Part shown: positions 32,209 through 43,289 of the stretch, in pieces
Position numbering within the stretch: position 1 is the stretch's first letter
Layout of the letters: each line of letters starts with the position of its first letter
From: Nannobrachium achirus
Taxonomy: Eukaryota > Chordata > Actinopteri > Myctophiformes > Myctophidae
Length of the DNA stretch: 64,000 bases
Assembly: GCA_963921795.1 (NCBI GenBank)
Contig: OY997652.1
Location: forward strand, 60,449,756 to 60,513,755
Direction: 5' to 3'
Made by a program: the position numbers and the translations under genes
Notes under the pieces: model-generated
What the model saw: the letters and a program-made list of their open reading frames with translations, nothing else
Told to the model about the DNA's origin: nothing
Databases searched by the model: none

Positions 32209-33072
32209 TCATGAGCATCCACATGGCACATTATGCTCTTTCCAATGGTTTTTTCCATGTTTTTCCTTCCTGTGTGCATTACAAATGCAGACAGGATGAG
32301 AAGAACTCAGTGCTATGTGCGACTGTGACACACAAGCACAAGATCTCTCAAAATTGATATTGCGTTTGCGTCTATCACGCTCTGAAAACGCAATACCATA
32401 ACTTGGGCTGAGAACATTACACACAGGAACATGGCCACACAAATCAGACCTTTTAACCTTTGCCACTGCAGGCTGAGACCTTTCCAAACTAGGAAACAGA
32501 GCAGGCACTTTTACGGTCTGACTCTGTTTTCCAGCTCTTTGGCAAGTAGGACAATTTTGTATGTACTCCGCCACGCTTCTTTTAACACGGGGCCAAAAGA
32601 ACTTTTCCAAAACCCGATTGTATGTTCTACGCACACCCATATGCCCCGACTCATAGTGAGCAATGCGCAAAATGACCTCTTGGAATTTGGAAGGAATGAC
32701 AATTTGGAAAACAGGGTCTCCAATGAACCCTTGGCCACGTGGCCCACACTTGCGCAGCAGCACTCCATTCTCAATGAAGTAGCCCTGTGCAAGATTTTTC
32801 ACCTCAGTTTTGGGGAGAACAAGATTGAACAGCTCTTTCAGTGTGGGATCGGCTTTCTGCTCCCTCACCAACTCATCATCCTTCGGAGGAGGAGTCAACA
32901 CCTGCTGCTCATACAAATTAGCTCTGATGATAGATCTCATGTTTTCTTTCTTCCTTTTATCACCAACCTCAATTTGGTAGTGAGCTCCAATTTTAATGAG
33001 CTGGTCACTGGAGCAGGCATCCAACCTCTCCTCCGACGGAGCTGCCACAAACTCCTCCATCATGAACTCCAA
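32209..33072 (-). pseudogene. Gag/integrase remnant of the LTR fossil
   Basis: Internal coding remnant of the Gypsy-type element. It shows a gag-like beginning and, further on, the HHCC zinc-binding part of an integrase (HYESGHMGVRRTYNRV and CPTCQRAGKQ). It has no visible reverse transcriptase, protease or integrase core. Fossil; not expected to act. Confidence 0.75.
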
Positions 33073-33940
33073 ACAAGAAAGAACAACGATGGATAATTAA
33101 TCCAAAGCCACCAGCACCAGACTGTAGGGCCTTTAAATGCACGCCAAAAAAAAGAGCCAATTGCAAAAGAGCCAAAAAACCGAATGCAAATCAATTCTAT
33201 TGAGCCTCCCCTTTAACTGCAAAAACTCTAGGAGTTATAAATAGTCTTCAGGTTATAACTATCCCAGCTGGAAAACCAAAAATATAAGTGCCCCTCTCTT
33301 TTAAACCCCCCACGCTAACTCCCCCCAGCTGCCTGTGCTTGGGTAGCGGTGGGTATTGATGCACTGAAGGCCACCGCAAAGGCCTAGCTTATACTAGGAG
33401 TAGGAAGAGCAACCAGTGGCTGGTGACCCACATCTACTCTCTAGCCGTGCCCCCGAGACGGAGTATGCACACGCCGGTGCACACTCGCAATCTGCCAGCC
33501 GCACCTTGCACCTAAAACCACCCCTGGCCTAAACGCTTATTTAACCCCAGTAGCCCCACGCACCTCACAGGGACACTTATATAATAATTACAATTACATT
33601 TAACCAGCCAGGAAACGTTATTTCCTTTACTTTACCAGTACAAAAAACCTAAAAGACTATATAGAGTTGGCCCAACAAACTGATATGCAAAAAAAAAAGT
33701 GACTTATGTTTTTAAGTCTGGTGACCCTTTAACACACTTCTTAGACCTCTGAACGCTCCCCAACAAGCCTGAACATGGAATTCCCAACAGTGACAACACT
33801 TGGGAGATTCCCCAGTTCAACGGCTCCACCACCTTGCTACCACCAAGGGAAGGTGAGCCTCAGCTTGACCACGCCCCAAACGAGAGCTAACAGTTAAGCT
33901 CTATATCTTACCGAATGTTGACTTTAGACAAGCCCCCATT

Positions 33941-34361
33941 TGTGATGGTCTGGCTCCAGGACCACCACAAAAAAGGGGAGACGACACAGAGGTCAAATGC
34001 AAAAGATAGTGTTTTTATTTACAAAATGAATTAATTAAAGCAATTAAGGCAAAAACGGTTTCCAAAAATAAACAGGCAGGGAAACTAACTGCCCATCATT
34101 TAACTCAAACTAAAGGTTAACGTAACATAACAATAACTGAGCAGCTGCTCTGAGGTGGCCTGCCGCTCCAGCGGCCTGGAGAGGACTGAGGAGTGAAAGA
34201 AGGTTAGTCAGGCAGGTCTTTTATAGTGTTTGGGGGCGGCACTGGCCAGGTGTCTCCCCTCAGCTGATTGCCTCACGACTCCACCCTCCAATCCAGCACT
34301 GCAACAGAATAGTTAAAGGCACACACTCAAATAACCTTATCAGGCCATAGGGGCCGTCACA
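33941..34361. repeat. LTR of the Gypsy-type fossil (right copy)
   Basis: 421 bp partner of 31527-31947. Confidence 0.9.
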
Positions 34362-34422
34362 CTTAACACCACTTGTGTGAAGTTATTAAAAGTCCAATTT
34401 CAATTCCTTCTCTTCATTTCAG

Positions 34423-34524
34423 ACCAGTGTGTGGAGTCCAGAATGCAGGTGAAGATGAACTCTCCAGACTCAGCCAGGGACGTTTCTATTAAACAGGAAG
34501 AACCTGAAGACCACCAACACTTCA
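34423..34524 (+). CDS. Zinc-finger gene A, alpha exon (start codon exon)
   Basis: The acceptor TCTTCATTTCAG precedes 102 bases coding DQCVESRMQVKMNSPDSARD (first base from the upstream exon), then VSIKQEEPEDHQHF, ending TTCA|GTAAGT. I place the start at the first ATG (34443, MQVKMNSP); from there the spliced frame through 41013-41225 and 41504-42918 is 1710 bases, 569 residues plus stop, with no break. The exon is acidic and carries a lone KQEEPE motif (IKQEEP fits a SUMO-acceptor-like pattern, inference). The following intron is 6488 bases and is filled with mobile elements. An upstream non-coding exon must exist because an acceptor is present. Confidence 0.7.
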
Positions 34525-34576
34525 GTAAGTTTAACCACTTGAACCCTAGCATCCCTATGCAGGGGAGAACATTGTG

Positions 34577-34597
34577 TCACAAGCTCACAACGTGTCA
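34577..34597. repeat. Hairpin family half copy H9
   Basis: TCACAAGCTCACAACGTGTC only, preceded by CTTGAACCCTAGCATCCCTA as at H4. Lies just inside the alpha intron; its paralogue is H10 at 50236. Confidence 0.6.
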
Positions 34598-34994
34598 AAA
34601 ATTATGTTTTAATATTGTTTTATAGTTTCATGATTGAAATTGAATTCTTGCTGTGTTGACAGTATATGTATTTCGTTAAAAATCATCCTAAAACGTTAAA
34701 GCCAGATTTGTCATAACTTCAGTTTCAAACAACCGTAATAACCTGTAACTAGTAACTTTACTTGTTTAGTCATTCTAAAGTTGCGTTCCCACAGAAAATA
34801 AAATAGTAGTTCCGTCATTGCAAAGACGCGACTCGGCGTGGCGTTGTATCAATTTGTACAAATGAGGCGAAGGAAGCGTTTCGTCGCTTCGGTACTCTTC
34901 ACTCTAACTGAAAAATGGCAACTGAGGCAATGTTCGCTTCTCCATCACTTCAGCCTTTGCACATTAAAGTTGTTATGTAAGGAATTATCTATAT

Positions 34995-35562
34995 AAACTC
35001 AGCAAAAAAAGAAAGGAAACTTGACTTGGGTCCATTATATCTCTCCTTTAATAATACCAATTTGTATTGTGTTTCATATCATTTTTATCGTTGATTCATC
35101 ACCTTTACAACATGGTACAGATTGTAAGCATCGGCCATTCGTGGAATGAGCACCACAGCCAAACGTATGGGTACGTGTCGGTCCATTATAACCCCCATTT
35201 AATTATTCCAAATGGTGGATTTGTCACCTTTACAACGTGGTACAGCTTGTAAGGATCCGGCATTTGTGGAATGAGCAACACAGCCAAACATGTGGGTAGC
35301 GCCCCTCCAAAAATGGTCAAAATGGCCTGGCAGGCCTGCAATACTGTTCTTTTGGTGTTCACCTTTGTTGCTTGGTTCATTGATTGATTGCACTCTCTCA
35401 CAGTATTGAAGGGGGAAAAAACACATATTGGCCATTTTTATACGGTCAATGTCAGGGAAGCCCAAAACAAGAGTAAATGCCAGCAGAACAGTATTTCTAG
35501 CTTTCTGTTATTATAGGGAGATATAATTGACCAAACTCAAGTTTCTTTTCTTTTTTAGTTTA
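34995..35562. mobile_element. Tc1/mariner-type MITE
   Basis: Starts TATAAACTCAGCAAAAAAAG and ends with the approximate complement (AAACTCAAGTTTCTTTTCTT). The AACTCAGCAAAAAAAGAAA tip is a familiar fish Tc1-like end. Absent from the paralogous intron at about 50590. A partial internal duplication (TTACAACATGGTACAG and TTACAACGTGGTACAG) is present. No transposase. Confidence 0.65.
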
Positions 35563-36200
35563 GCTTTTTAGTTAAGCGTTCTTATTTTCAGGCATAGGCC
35601 TACAACTGCTGTATTAAAACTTTATTAGAATACTTTACTGTTTTCATGCATAATATGTGTAGTAAATGACAGCATGGAGAGGTAATTAGAATCTAATTAC
35701 CTCATGCATGATCATCTGATGATCATGCAAATTAAGAAGTTTTTTTGCCATCACACACCCAGCGACAAATATGACACGATTCAAGCACTAGAAAGACATT
35801 TTATACTGTATTTCGGTGGCAGTGCACCTTAAAGGGGGTGTTCAGTCAAATAAAGATGATAACAAGGGTATTTCCAGTTTGTCATACAACAGAGTAATGT
35901 ATTATTAACCAACAGACAAAATTTGAATGATGAAAAAATCTTAATGTTTGAAAAATTATGTTTCAAAAATGTGTGAAATCCAATACATATTTTTCTGGCC
36001 TTTCTGCCAAGGGCTGTAGGAAGTATCTGTACTCATGGAAGTATCTGCTTCCGTTTTCAGGGGTGTTAAAAAGTACTTTTACTCAAAAAAGTAACTAAGT
36101 ACATTTACTCAAGTACTCTAATTAAGTATAATTTTGAGGTACTTTGACTTGAGTAGGCTATATATATTTTTTTTTCAAATTAAAAAAAAAGAAAAGAAAA

Positions 36201-36240
36201 AAGCTCACAATGTGTCAAGCTTGTAGATCTGCTATTTTCA
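36201..36240. repeat. Hairpin family collapsed copy H5
   Basis: AGCTCACAATGTGTC followed directly by AGCTTGTAGATCTGCTATTT; the left outer arm is missing. Confidence 0.65.
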
Positions 36241-36261
36241 AAATATTTGATGCATTTGAAA

Positions 36262-37437
36262 ACTTTTGCAGTAGTAGTGATTGATTGAGATCCATGAAAA
36301 GACTAAGCTTATTTCAACAGGAAACCATTTAAGTATCTCATATAACATTGAATGACAGACAAATAGAACACAGTACTATGCAGTAGATATAAAGAAAAGG
36401 AAAAAAAAAAAAAGAAAACAGTAAGTCTAAACAAACGGTAAGTACACTCTAAAAACTGCTGGGTCAAAAACAACTCAACTTGGGTTATTTTTGATCCAAC
36501 TCACGGGTCAAATAGGGACCGATGCCCAGTTTGGTTATTTTAACGCAAGAAATTTGGTTATGAATGTTGACCCATATTTTGGGTCAAATAAATAACCAAA
36601 TTATTTGTTTAAAATGACCCAAGATTGTAGTCAATATAACCCAAGTTTTGGGTTGAGTGGGCTAAATGAACCTACATATGCATGGTCTGGAGAATGACAA
36701 TGCCAACATTATCTGACATTAACATATAATCAGAAATGTTTCAGGATTTCGTCTCAGATGATTTGTTCAAAGTTTAGTAATATCAACATAAAAGTGCATA
36801 ATTAAATATATATGCAACAATGTTGATAATACTATAATCAGCATAGTTTAGAGAAGATAGACAAAATAATCACAATATTAACATGAGTTCTTCTCTATCA
36901 GACCAGTTGAGGGAGGGAGCTCAACCCTAAGCTAGCAGCCAAGCACTTACGGTTAGGGTTTAGGTTCAAATACTGACAAATCAAATTCAGACATATGACA
37001 GTCAGCTTGCCGAGACAGACACATGGATATGACATATTTAGCATTTTTAGCTCCCAACAGCTTAGAAAATGTCTCTGGAAACCTAGACAAATGCTTTTCC
37101 CAGCATGCTTTGCAAACAGGTTTATGGTTCCTGTCCCCTGATTGGCCCAAAGCTAGACCACTGACCCAAGTATATGGGTTACCACTAACCCAAAAAACGG
37201 GTCACCCCCAGATAAATATTACCTAACTCGAACAACCCTGGAATTGGGTCAAAATAATATCCCAATAACTCAAGGAGGGGTTGTGGCTCTGAGAAATGAC
37301 CCCGAAATTTGACCTAACACACATGACCCATGATTTGGGTCAAGAAATGACCCATGAGTTTTTAGTGTGTATATACAAGGAAGGGGCAGGGGAGGGGAGG
37401 GTTGGGCTAGGTTGGGCTAGGTTTTTACCAGTTGCGA
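36262..37437 (-). mobile_element. LINE 3' end, minus strand, split by a MITE
   Basis: 36262-36444 and 37370-37437 together match the complement of 6960-7240 (AAGTCTAAACAAACGGTA, then TATACAAGGAAGGGGCAGG). The break is the MITE at 36445-37369. Confidence 0.75.
36445..37369. mobile_element. Tc1/mariner-type MITE of 925 bp with TA target
   Basis: Ends CACTCTAAAAACTGCTGGGT and CCATGAGTTTTTAGTGTG, flanked by TA on both sides. TTGGGTCAAAAA/AACCCAA words repeat within. A widespread fish MITE design. The rest of the interior has no transposase. Confidence 0.8.
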
Positions 37438-37499
37438 ATTACATTCGGCAGTTGATACTTTTACTCAAGTAAAATATCACTCTCCAGTGTTTCGTGTCG

Positions 37500-37800
37500 T
37501 CGTCACAGGACGTGCAGACAGCAGACACACACGCACGCACAAGCACGCGCATGCACACACAGACAGACACACACACACACAGACCTAGCTACTGTAGAGA
37601 GAGGGACGTGGCTAATGCTAGCAGGCTAGCAGCAGCTAAACTCCGTGGAGGCGCATGGATTAATGCACTTACACACACGCGCGCGCGTGCGTGTGTTTGT
37701 GTGTGGGGGGTGTGGGGTGTGTGTGTGTGGGTGTGGGGGGGGGGGGGGGGAGCACTGCAGCAGCAGCAACAACAGTGGACGTTACAACAACAGTGTGTGG
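37500..37800. repeat. CA, GT and poly-G low-complexity stretch
   Basis: (CA)n at about 37510-37585, (GT)n and (G)n at 37670-37750, CAG/CAA triplets after. The open frames here are artefacts of composition. Confidence 0.85.
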
Positions 37801-38352
37801 ACGTTAGCGTTAGCGACCAGGCTAGCTGGAAGAAGGGAGGAATTTGCCTAGTAACTGATCTCATAGGCTATTCAGTAGCCTATCAAATGTAATTAATTAA
37901 TAGCTATCACCGTGATGCGCAGATTGCGCACCACGGTGACAAGCATTAACATATGACACCCCAGTTATGATTAAAAAACGTAAAGCAGTCTTATATCACA
38001 ATGCTGCAATATAAAGTTCCAATTTTTTTAACAGTGTTTCAGAAATTAATATTCTACATATAAAATGTGTCTATAAAGAAATAGCTTAATTCCCTGAACT
38101 GGGCCTTTAAGTAGATGATACCTCATTTATACCTCATTTTGTGCACGGATTACGGAGCATGGAGGATGGAAAATGGTATTTACTAGGGATGTGAACAATC
38201 GACTCGAAAATCGTGCATGCTGACTTGATGTGTTTTGTTTACCTCGATCCTGCCTTTGCATGCAAAGCTTGCTTGTTAATGGCAGTGTCGCCTCGTGTGC
38301 AGTGATTTTGTCAAGATTGACAATAAAACACAACACAAATACACTACTCGTC

Positions 38353-38465
38353 GTTAAAGGTGATACACCATGCATTCAAAAAGTATTTGTCATATTGTTT
38401 TTGTCCCAAAAAACTTTTTTCAAAAGGTTTGAGGCTAAATTACCACTCCTGAATAGAGAGCCTCT
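38353..38465. mobile_element. Left-end fragment of a TTAA-target element
   Basis: TTAAAGGTGATACACCATGC and the next ~100 bases match the left end of the full element at 51561-53480; the rest is replaced by the LINE. Confidence 0.75.
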
Positions 38466-40130
38466 CATTTTTGAATGCCCAGATACACTAACTATCAACA
38501 AAAGTAAAGATATTGCAAATGGATTTAATTATTTTTTTGTTAATGTAGGACCAAGCCTTGCAAATTATATAAAAGAGCCGGGGGATGGGGATGGCCTGAA
38601 GGATAGGCTTGTCAATCAAAATCAACATTCAATTTTCATCAAAAGTATAGATCAAAATGAAATAATAAATATTGTTAAGAATCTTAAAAGTAAAAAATCC
38701 ACTGATAGCACAGATATTGACATGATACTAATTAAGAATACAATACAAAACATAGTAGCACCATTAACACATATATGTAATCAGTCATTTCTTACAGGTA
38801 TATTTCCCAATAAAATGAAAACGGCTAAAGTCATTCCTATCTATAAAACTGGTGACAGGCATCAATTTACGAACTACAGACCCATCTCCCTGCCTTCTCA
38901 ATGTTCAAAGATATTAGAACAATTATGTGTTACAAGACTAGATCACTTCATTGACAAGCACCAACTATTAAGCAATCACCAGTATGGTTTTAGGTCAAAT
39001 AGGTCCACCTTGATGGCAGTAACGGAACTTGTAGAGGCTATTTCAACTGGCATTGAAAACAGGGAGTACACTGTGTGGGGGCTTTCGACACGATTGATCA
39101 CAAAATACTTATTAAAAAATGGAGAGGTATGGCTTTAGAGGAGTCTCCAGCAAGTGGCTAGAAAGCTACCTGAATGACAGAAGACAGTATGTGCATGCAA
39201 ATAATGTTGACTCAGACCCACTATATATCACACATGGAGTCCCTCAGGGTTCCGTACTTGGTCCTAAATTGTTTATTATGTATATAAATGACATCGGTGA
39301 AGTATTGACTCAGCTTAAACATGTATTATTTGCACGACACTAGCCTATATAAATCGGGTGGAGATCTTGAACAGCTTCTGTGTGTAGTGGAAAAAGAATT
39401 ACAGATTCTCAAAAAGTGGTTTGACGTCAATAAGTTATCATTAAATCTTAGTAAAACAGAATATATTCTTTTTTGTAATCGGAAAGTTGATATACCAGTG
39501 AAACTAAAAATACATAACGTGAAAATTGAACAAGTAAATTAACATAAATTTCTGGCATCATCATAGACAAAACTCTGTTGGAAACCACATATAACAAATA
39601 TAAAGTCTAAATTATCAAAAACCATTGCAATATTATATAAATTGAAACCTATTATAAATAATAATTAAGTATACTTACTGCTCCCTCATGCTTCCATACT
39701 TTACTTACTGTGTGGAAGTATGGGGGAATGCATACAAAACCATAACCAACCCAATATTCATACTGCAAAAAAGCCATAAGAATAATAAATAACCTAGCAC
39801 CAACCAACCCACTATTTATCAATACACAAATCCTCAAATTTGAAGATCTAGTTGATCTAAAGATTGCCATTATTATGTATAAAGCCCACCATAAAGAATT
39901 CCCACCCTGCATGCAGAGGCTGTTCAAAGTGCGAGATACCAAGTACCAACTTAGGGGGACTTGTATATTTGAGGGATCAACACCAAGAACCAACACAAAA
40001 GCAAGATGTATATCTGTAGTAGGGGTAAGTACATGGAATAGTTTAGACATCAGTGTTCAAATTCAAAAAAATGTTTAAAACCAAGATAATAAATAAATAC
40101 AAAACATTTTAAATCTAAAAATATTGCAAT
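38466..40130 (+). mobile_element. LINE with most of its reverse transcriptase, jockey/CR1 group
   Basis: Frames give [80 protein letters not shown] and a C-terminal GVSTWNSLD. The endonuclease is missing (5'-truncated). The catalytic box is disrupted: after HVLFA the frame shifts at about 39340, and a second shift lies near 39095 (the fingers/palm boundary). Further breaks follow after 39540. It sits inside the hAT at 38184-40958. Closest in style to CR1/L2-like fish LINEs; clade not certain. Confidence 0.75.
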
Positions 40131-41012
40131 ATAAGTAACACATTATAAAGAAAAAATAGATATAAAAAAATAATGATAAGTTAATATGAAAATATCTTAA
40201 AAATATACTATAAAACAGTAATACATGCTAAATAACATTGGTACAATAGTGGGTCAGGGTCTTATTGATCAGGGTCTTATATGTGCATTGTATGTATGTT
40301 TTTTTGTAAGTGTATTTATCATATGGCATTGTGTCTATTTATCATTTATAACTATTTAAGTGGCAGAGTTTGGTGTTAAATCGTGGCTATATTTCCATAT
40401 CGCCACATGATATAGCGCCAAACTGAACTGTTTTGTTCTTTTTCATTTTTTGGACTAAAAAATCAAATGGAATTACTAAAAGTTTTTGTTTCTGTTTTTC
40501 AGTTTTGTAAATTCAAATAACATTAACATTTGATATTTTAATTTAAATGGGGTAGGCAATATAGGCTACGGCTTCCGCCTATACCTTTTTGGACCTTTTG
40601 GACTGTTTTGAATGTGCTTAATAACCTCTGTATGCATTGTGTCAATTGTCTGAAATGGTACCAAAATAAACTAACCTAAACAAAAATAAACTAAACAGCT
40701 TCTAGTCTCTAGAGAACAGACTCCATGCTAACGCAAGGAAGAGCAATTGTTTATTATAATTATTATTAGGGCTTTGATGCAAGTTCTGATGGGTGCAGCT
40801 GCATGAGTTGTGTTTCTTAAAGTAATGTGCCGTTGTGCTCAACTCTCAGCTGCTGCTTAACGAGAAAAAAGTGAAAAAGTCGACGAGGCGTCGATCAAGG
40901 CGTCAATTTTCGGCCTTGGCACGTCGATTCGCAAATAATGCGTCGATTAACATCCCTAGTATTTACACTCAGGAATCCGGAGTTGTCTGTCATGTTGTTT
41001 TTATGCTCCTAG

Positions 41013-41225
41013 ATATCCTGATTGTGCCTCCACACATTAAAGAAGAACAGGAGGAGCTACTTCAAGAACCAGAGGAGCCTGATGGGTCAATGTTGACAAT
41101 ACTAGCAGTGAAAAGTGAAGTTGATGTCAAAGACATTGCTTCACACTGTGCCGAAGTTGAAGTTAAACTTGAATCTGACACTGAATTCACTGATGACAGT
41201 GATCATTGCGAGGAGACCTGTGGAG
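41013..41225 (+). CDS. Zinc-finger gene A, acidic beta exon
   Basis: The acceptor TATGCTCCTAG precedes 213 bases coding ILIVPPHIKEEQEELLQEPE, then EPDGSMLTILAVKSEVDVKD and a Glu/Asp-rich end (VEVKLESDTEFTDDSDHCEE), closing GGAG|GTTAGT. Phase 1 at both ends, so it joins the alpha exon and the finger exon in frame. VKSEVD and IKEEQ resemble SUMO-acceptor motifs (inference). An acidic tether of this kind before fingers is usual in fish KRAB-less C2H2 proteins. Gene B's copy (51249-51449) is 12 bases shorter near the donor. Confidence 0.75.
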
Positions 41226-41273
41226 GTTAGTCAGTGTTAAACACATGACCTACTTGTGTGGGGAAAATTGGCC

Positions 41274-41337
41274 TTAAAGGGGAGAACCACCCATTTTCTT
41301 AATAACATGGGTCAAAATGGGTGTTTCTCCCCCTTAA
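41274..41337. mobile_element. Tiny TTAA-flanked palindromic MITE in the beta-finger intron
   Basis: TTAAAGGGGAGAACCACCCA and its imperfect complement ending CCCCTTAA enclose a 64 base unit. Gene B keeps only the left half (about 53477-53505). Confidence 0.6.
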
Positions 41338-41503
41338 ACAAGAGAGAGAGAGGGGGGGAGAGAAGAGAAATGTCAACAGGGAAGCTGTATGGCTCCTAAA
41401 TAAGTGAAGTTTTTGATGATGGAATCTTTTCAATCTCCATCTGTACACACAATTTTAACCTCCCCCTCCCCTCCCTCCCTCTCTGTCTCTCTCTCTCTCT
41501 CAG

Positions 41504-42918
41504 GAGTGACATCCCAGCCTTCTCAGATCAAGGTCTTCTCCTGTTCTGAGAGTCCATACACCCTCACATCTCAGGTCTTCCTCCATAAACACAACACTGG
41601 AGGAGAAAAACCTTTTCAGTGTAAACATTGTAATGAGAGTTTCACTCAGTCAGGTTCCCTGAAGGCACACCAGTATGTCCACACTGGAGAAAAACCTTTC
41701 CAGTGTAAACATTGTGACAAGAGTTTCACTCAGTCAGGTTCCCTGAAGGCACACCAGTATGTCCACACTGGACACACTGGAGAAAGACCATTCCAGTGTA
41801 AACATTGTAACAAGAGTTTCAGTAAACCATCTGACCTGAAGAGACACCAGCGTGTCCACACTGGAGAAAAACCTTTTCAATGTAAACATTGTGACAAGAG
41901 TTTCATTTCATTATATGAACTGAAGCGACACCAGAATGTCCACATTGGAGAAAAACATTTCCACTGTGAACATTGCGACAGGAATTTCAGTCAGTCAGGT
42001 CACCTGAAGACACACCAGCGCGTCCACACTGGAGAAAAACCTTTCAAATGTAAACATTGTAACAAGAGTTTCAGTCAGTCAGGTACCCTGAAGACACACC
42101 AGTATGTCCACACTGGAGAAAAACCTTTTAAGTGTAAACATTGTAACAAGAGTTTCAATCAGTCCAGTTCCCTGAAGACACACCAGTTTGTCCACACTGG
42201 AGAAAAACCTTTCCAGTGTAAAGATTGTGACAAGAGTTTCAGTAAACCATCTGATCTGAAGACACACCAGTTTGTCCACACTGGAGAAAAACCTTTCCAC
42301 TGTGAACATTGCGACAAGAGTTTCAGCAGGTCTAGTTCGCTGAAGAAACACCAGCTTGTCCACACTGGAGAAAAACCTTTCCACTGTGAACATTGCGACA
42401 AGAGTTTCAGCGAGTCTGGTTCCCTGAAGACACACCAGCTTGTCCACACTGGGAAAAAACCTTTCAATTGTAAACATTGTAATAAGAGTTTCAGACAGTC
42501 ACGTTCCCTGAAGACACACCAGTATGTCCACACTGGAGAAAAACCTTTCCACGCTGGGAAAAAACCTTTCAATTGTAAACATTGTAATAAGAGTTTCAGA
42601 CAGTCACGTTCCCTGAAGAAACACCAGTATGTCCACACTGGAGAAAAACCATTCCACTGTGAACATTGCGACAAGAGTTTCAGCGAGTCTGGTTCCCTGA
42701 AGACACACCAGCTTGTCCACACTGGGAAAAAACCTTTCAATTGTAAACATTGTAATAAGAGTTTCAGACAGTCACGTTCCCTGAAGACACACCAGCGTGT
42801 CCACACTGGAGAAAAACCTTTCAAGTGTGAACATTGCGACAAGAGTTTCAGAGATGCAGGTTACATGAAGAGACACCAGCGTGTCCACACTGGTGCTTCA
42901 TCAGTGTGGAGTAAGTAG
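41504..42918 (+). CDS. Zinc-finger gene A, finger exon: 15 C2H2 fingers
   Basis: Acceptor CTCTCTCTCAG. The exon codes VTSQPSQIKVFSCSESPYTL, then 15 fingers of the pattern F-C-HC-KSF-----LK-HQ-VH joined by TGEKPF linkers, and ends GASSVWSK. All 15 have both cysteines and both histidines. Predicted contact residues (-1,2,3,6): QGSA, QGSA, KSDR, SYER, QGHT, QGTT, QSST, KSDT, RSSK, EGST, QRST, QRSK, EGST, QRST, DGYR. Fingers 10-11 reappear as 13-14, and 12 is a near copy of 11; the join has an odd linker, TGEKPFHAGKKP. The linker before finger 3 is also extended (TGHTGERP). It likely encodes a nuclear DNA-binding protein; the target is not known. Confidence 0.85.
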
Positions 42919-43081
42919 TAGGATATAAAGGAAATAGTATGTATCTAAATAAAATAGTCCAAATGACATGATTCTTCATCAGGCCAGAATGGTGGTAACA
43001 AAATGGGCTATTTTGCCTTTACATGTTTGACACCATCGTGTCTTCAGTTATTAAAGCCCTTATTCAATTGCTTCATTTCAG

Positions 43082-43183
43082 ACCAGTCTGTGGAGTCCAG
43101 AATGCAGGTGAAGATGAACTCTCCAGACTCAGCCAGGGACATTTCTATTAAACAGGAGGAACCTGAAGACCACCAGCACCTCA
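43082..43183 (+). CDS. Orphan alpha exon after gene A
   Basis: 102 bases after CTTCATTTCAG, coding DQSVESRMQVKMNSPDSARD then ISIKQEEPEDHQHL, with donor CTCA|GTAAGT. It is almost identical to the alpha exon at 54983 after gene B, and the similarity runs to about 43212. No beta or finger exon follows before the next alpha exon (50068), so it is a leftover of a third gene or an alternative first exon that splices to 51249. Both splice signals and the frame are intact. Confidence 0.65.
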
Positions 43184-43289
43184 GTAAGTTTCATGTGCTC
43201 ACTCTTTCTCTATTTTACACAACATGTATGCAAAAGACTGTAGGCCTATATGCAACAGACATAAAAAAACTGTGATACTATGCACCTGG

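Larger units (their letters stand above)
31527..34361 (-). mobile_element. Gypsy-type LTR element, fossil, incomplete but young
   Basis: Two long terminal repeats of 421 bp each enclose about 2 kb. The flanking duplication CTTA is at 31523-31526 and 34362-34365, and the paralogous site in the second unit (about 50008) is unoccupied. Ends are TGTGATGG and CCGTCACA. A purine-rich tract (minus strand, GAAGGGGGGGAG) abuts the left repeat, which sets the minus orientation. The interior codes a gag-like start and an integrase zinc-binding region. Most of the pol region of a full Gypsy element is absent, so it is broken. The two LTRs differ at about four sites, roughly one per cent, so the insertion is recent and later than the duplication of the zinc-finger unit. 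Confidence 0.85.
36058..37485. mobile_element. hAT-like repeat with ACTCAAGTA ends, interrupted
   Basis: The left end CAGGGGTGTTAAAAAGTACT with TTTACTCAAGTACTC and the right end ACTTTTACTCAAGTAAAATA answer each other. A common fish repeat type with CAGTGGTGTAAAGTAC-like ends. No coding frame; interrupted by the LINE tail at 36262-37437. Confidence 0.5.
35829..38110. mobile_element. TTAA-flanked insertion with three nested elements (unit X)
   Basis: TTAAAGGGGGTGTTCAGTC at 35829 and CTGAACTGGGCCTTTAA ending at 38110 are inverted ends on TTAA. The second zinc-finger unit has a different, smaller TTAA element at the very same site (50817-51140; flanks GTGCACC and GTAGATGAT). Inside are a CAGGGGTG-ended hAT-like piece (about 36058-37485), a LINE tail and a Tc1-type MITE. 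TTAA targets are used by piggyBac and Kolobok elements. Confidence 0.6.
38184..40958. mobile_element. hAT element, 2775 bp, with nested TTAA piece and LINE
   Basis: Starts TAGGGATGTGAACAATCGAC and ends GTCGATTAACATCCCTA, with GTATTTAC duplicated at 38176-38183 and 40959-40966. The second unit has the unoccupied site (about 51195: GTTATTTACACTCAGG). TAGGGATG tips and an 8 bp duplication mark a hAT. No transposase; probably non-autonomous, enlarged by the two elements inside it. Confidence 0.85.

Noticed and set aside
32431-33096. 221-codon plus-strand frame
   Set aside because: Opposite strand of the LTR fossil's remnant; no domain of its own.
37494-37892. 132-codon frame with His/Thr, Gly and Gln runs
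   Set aside because: Low-complexity CA/GT, G and CAG/CAA tracts in an intron-resident insertion.
42159-42842. 227-codon minus-strand frame across the finger exon
   Set aside because: Mirror of the repetitive finger-coding strand; no independent evidence of a gene.
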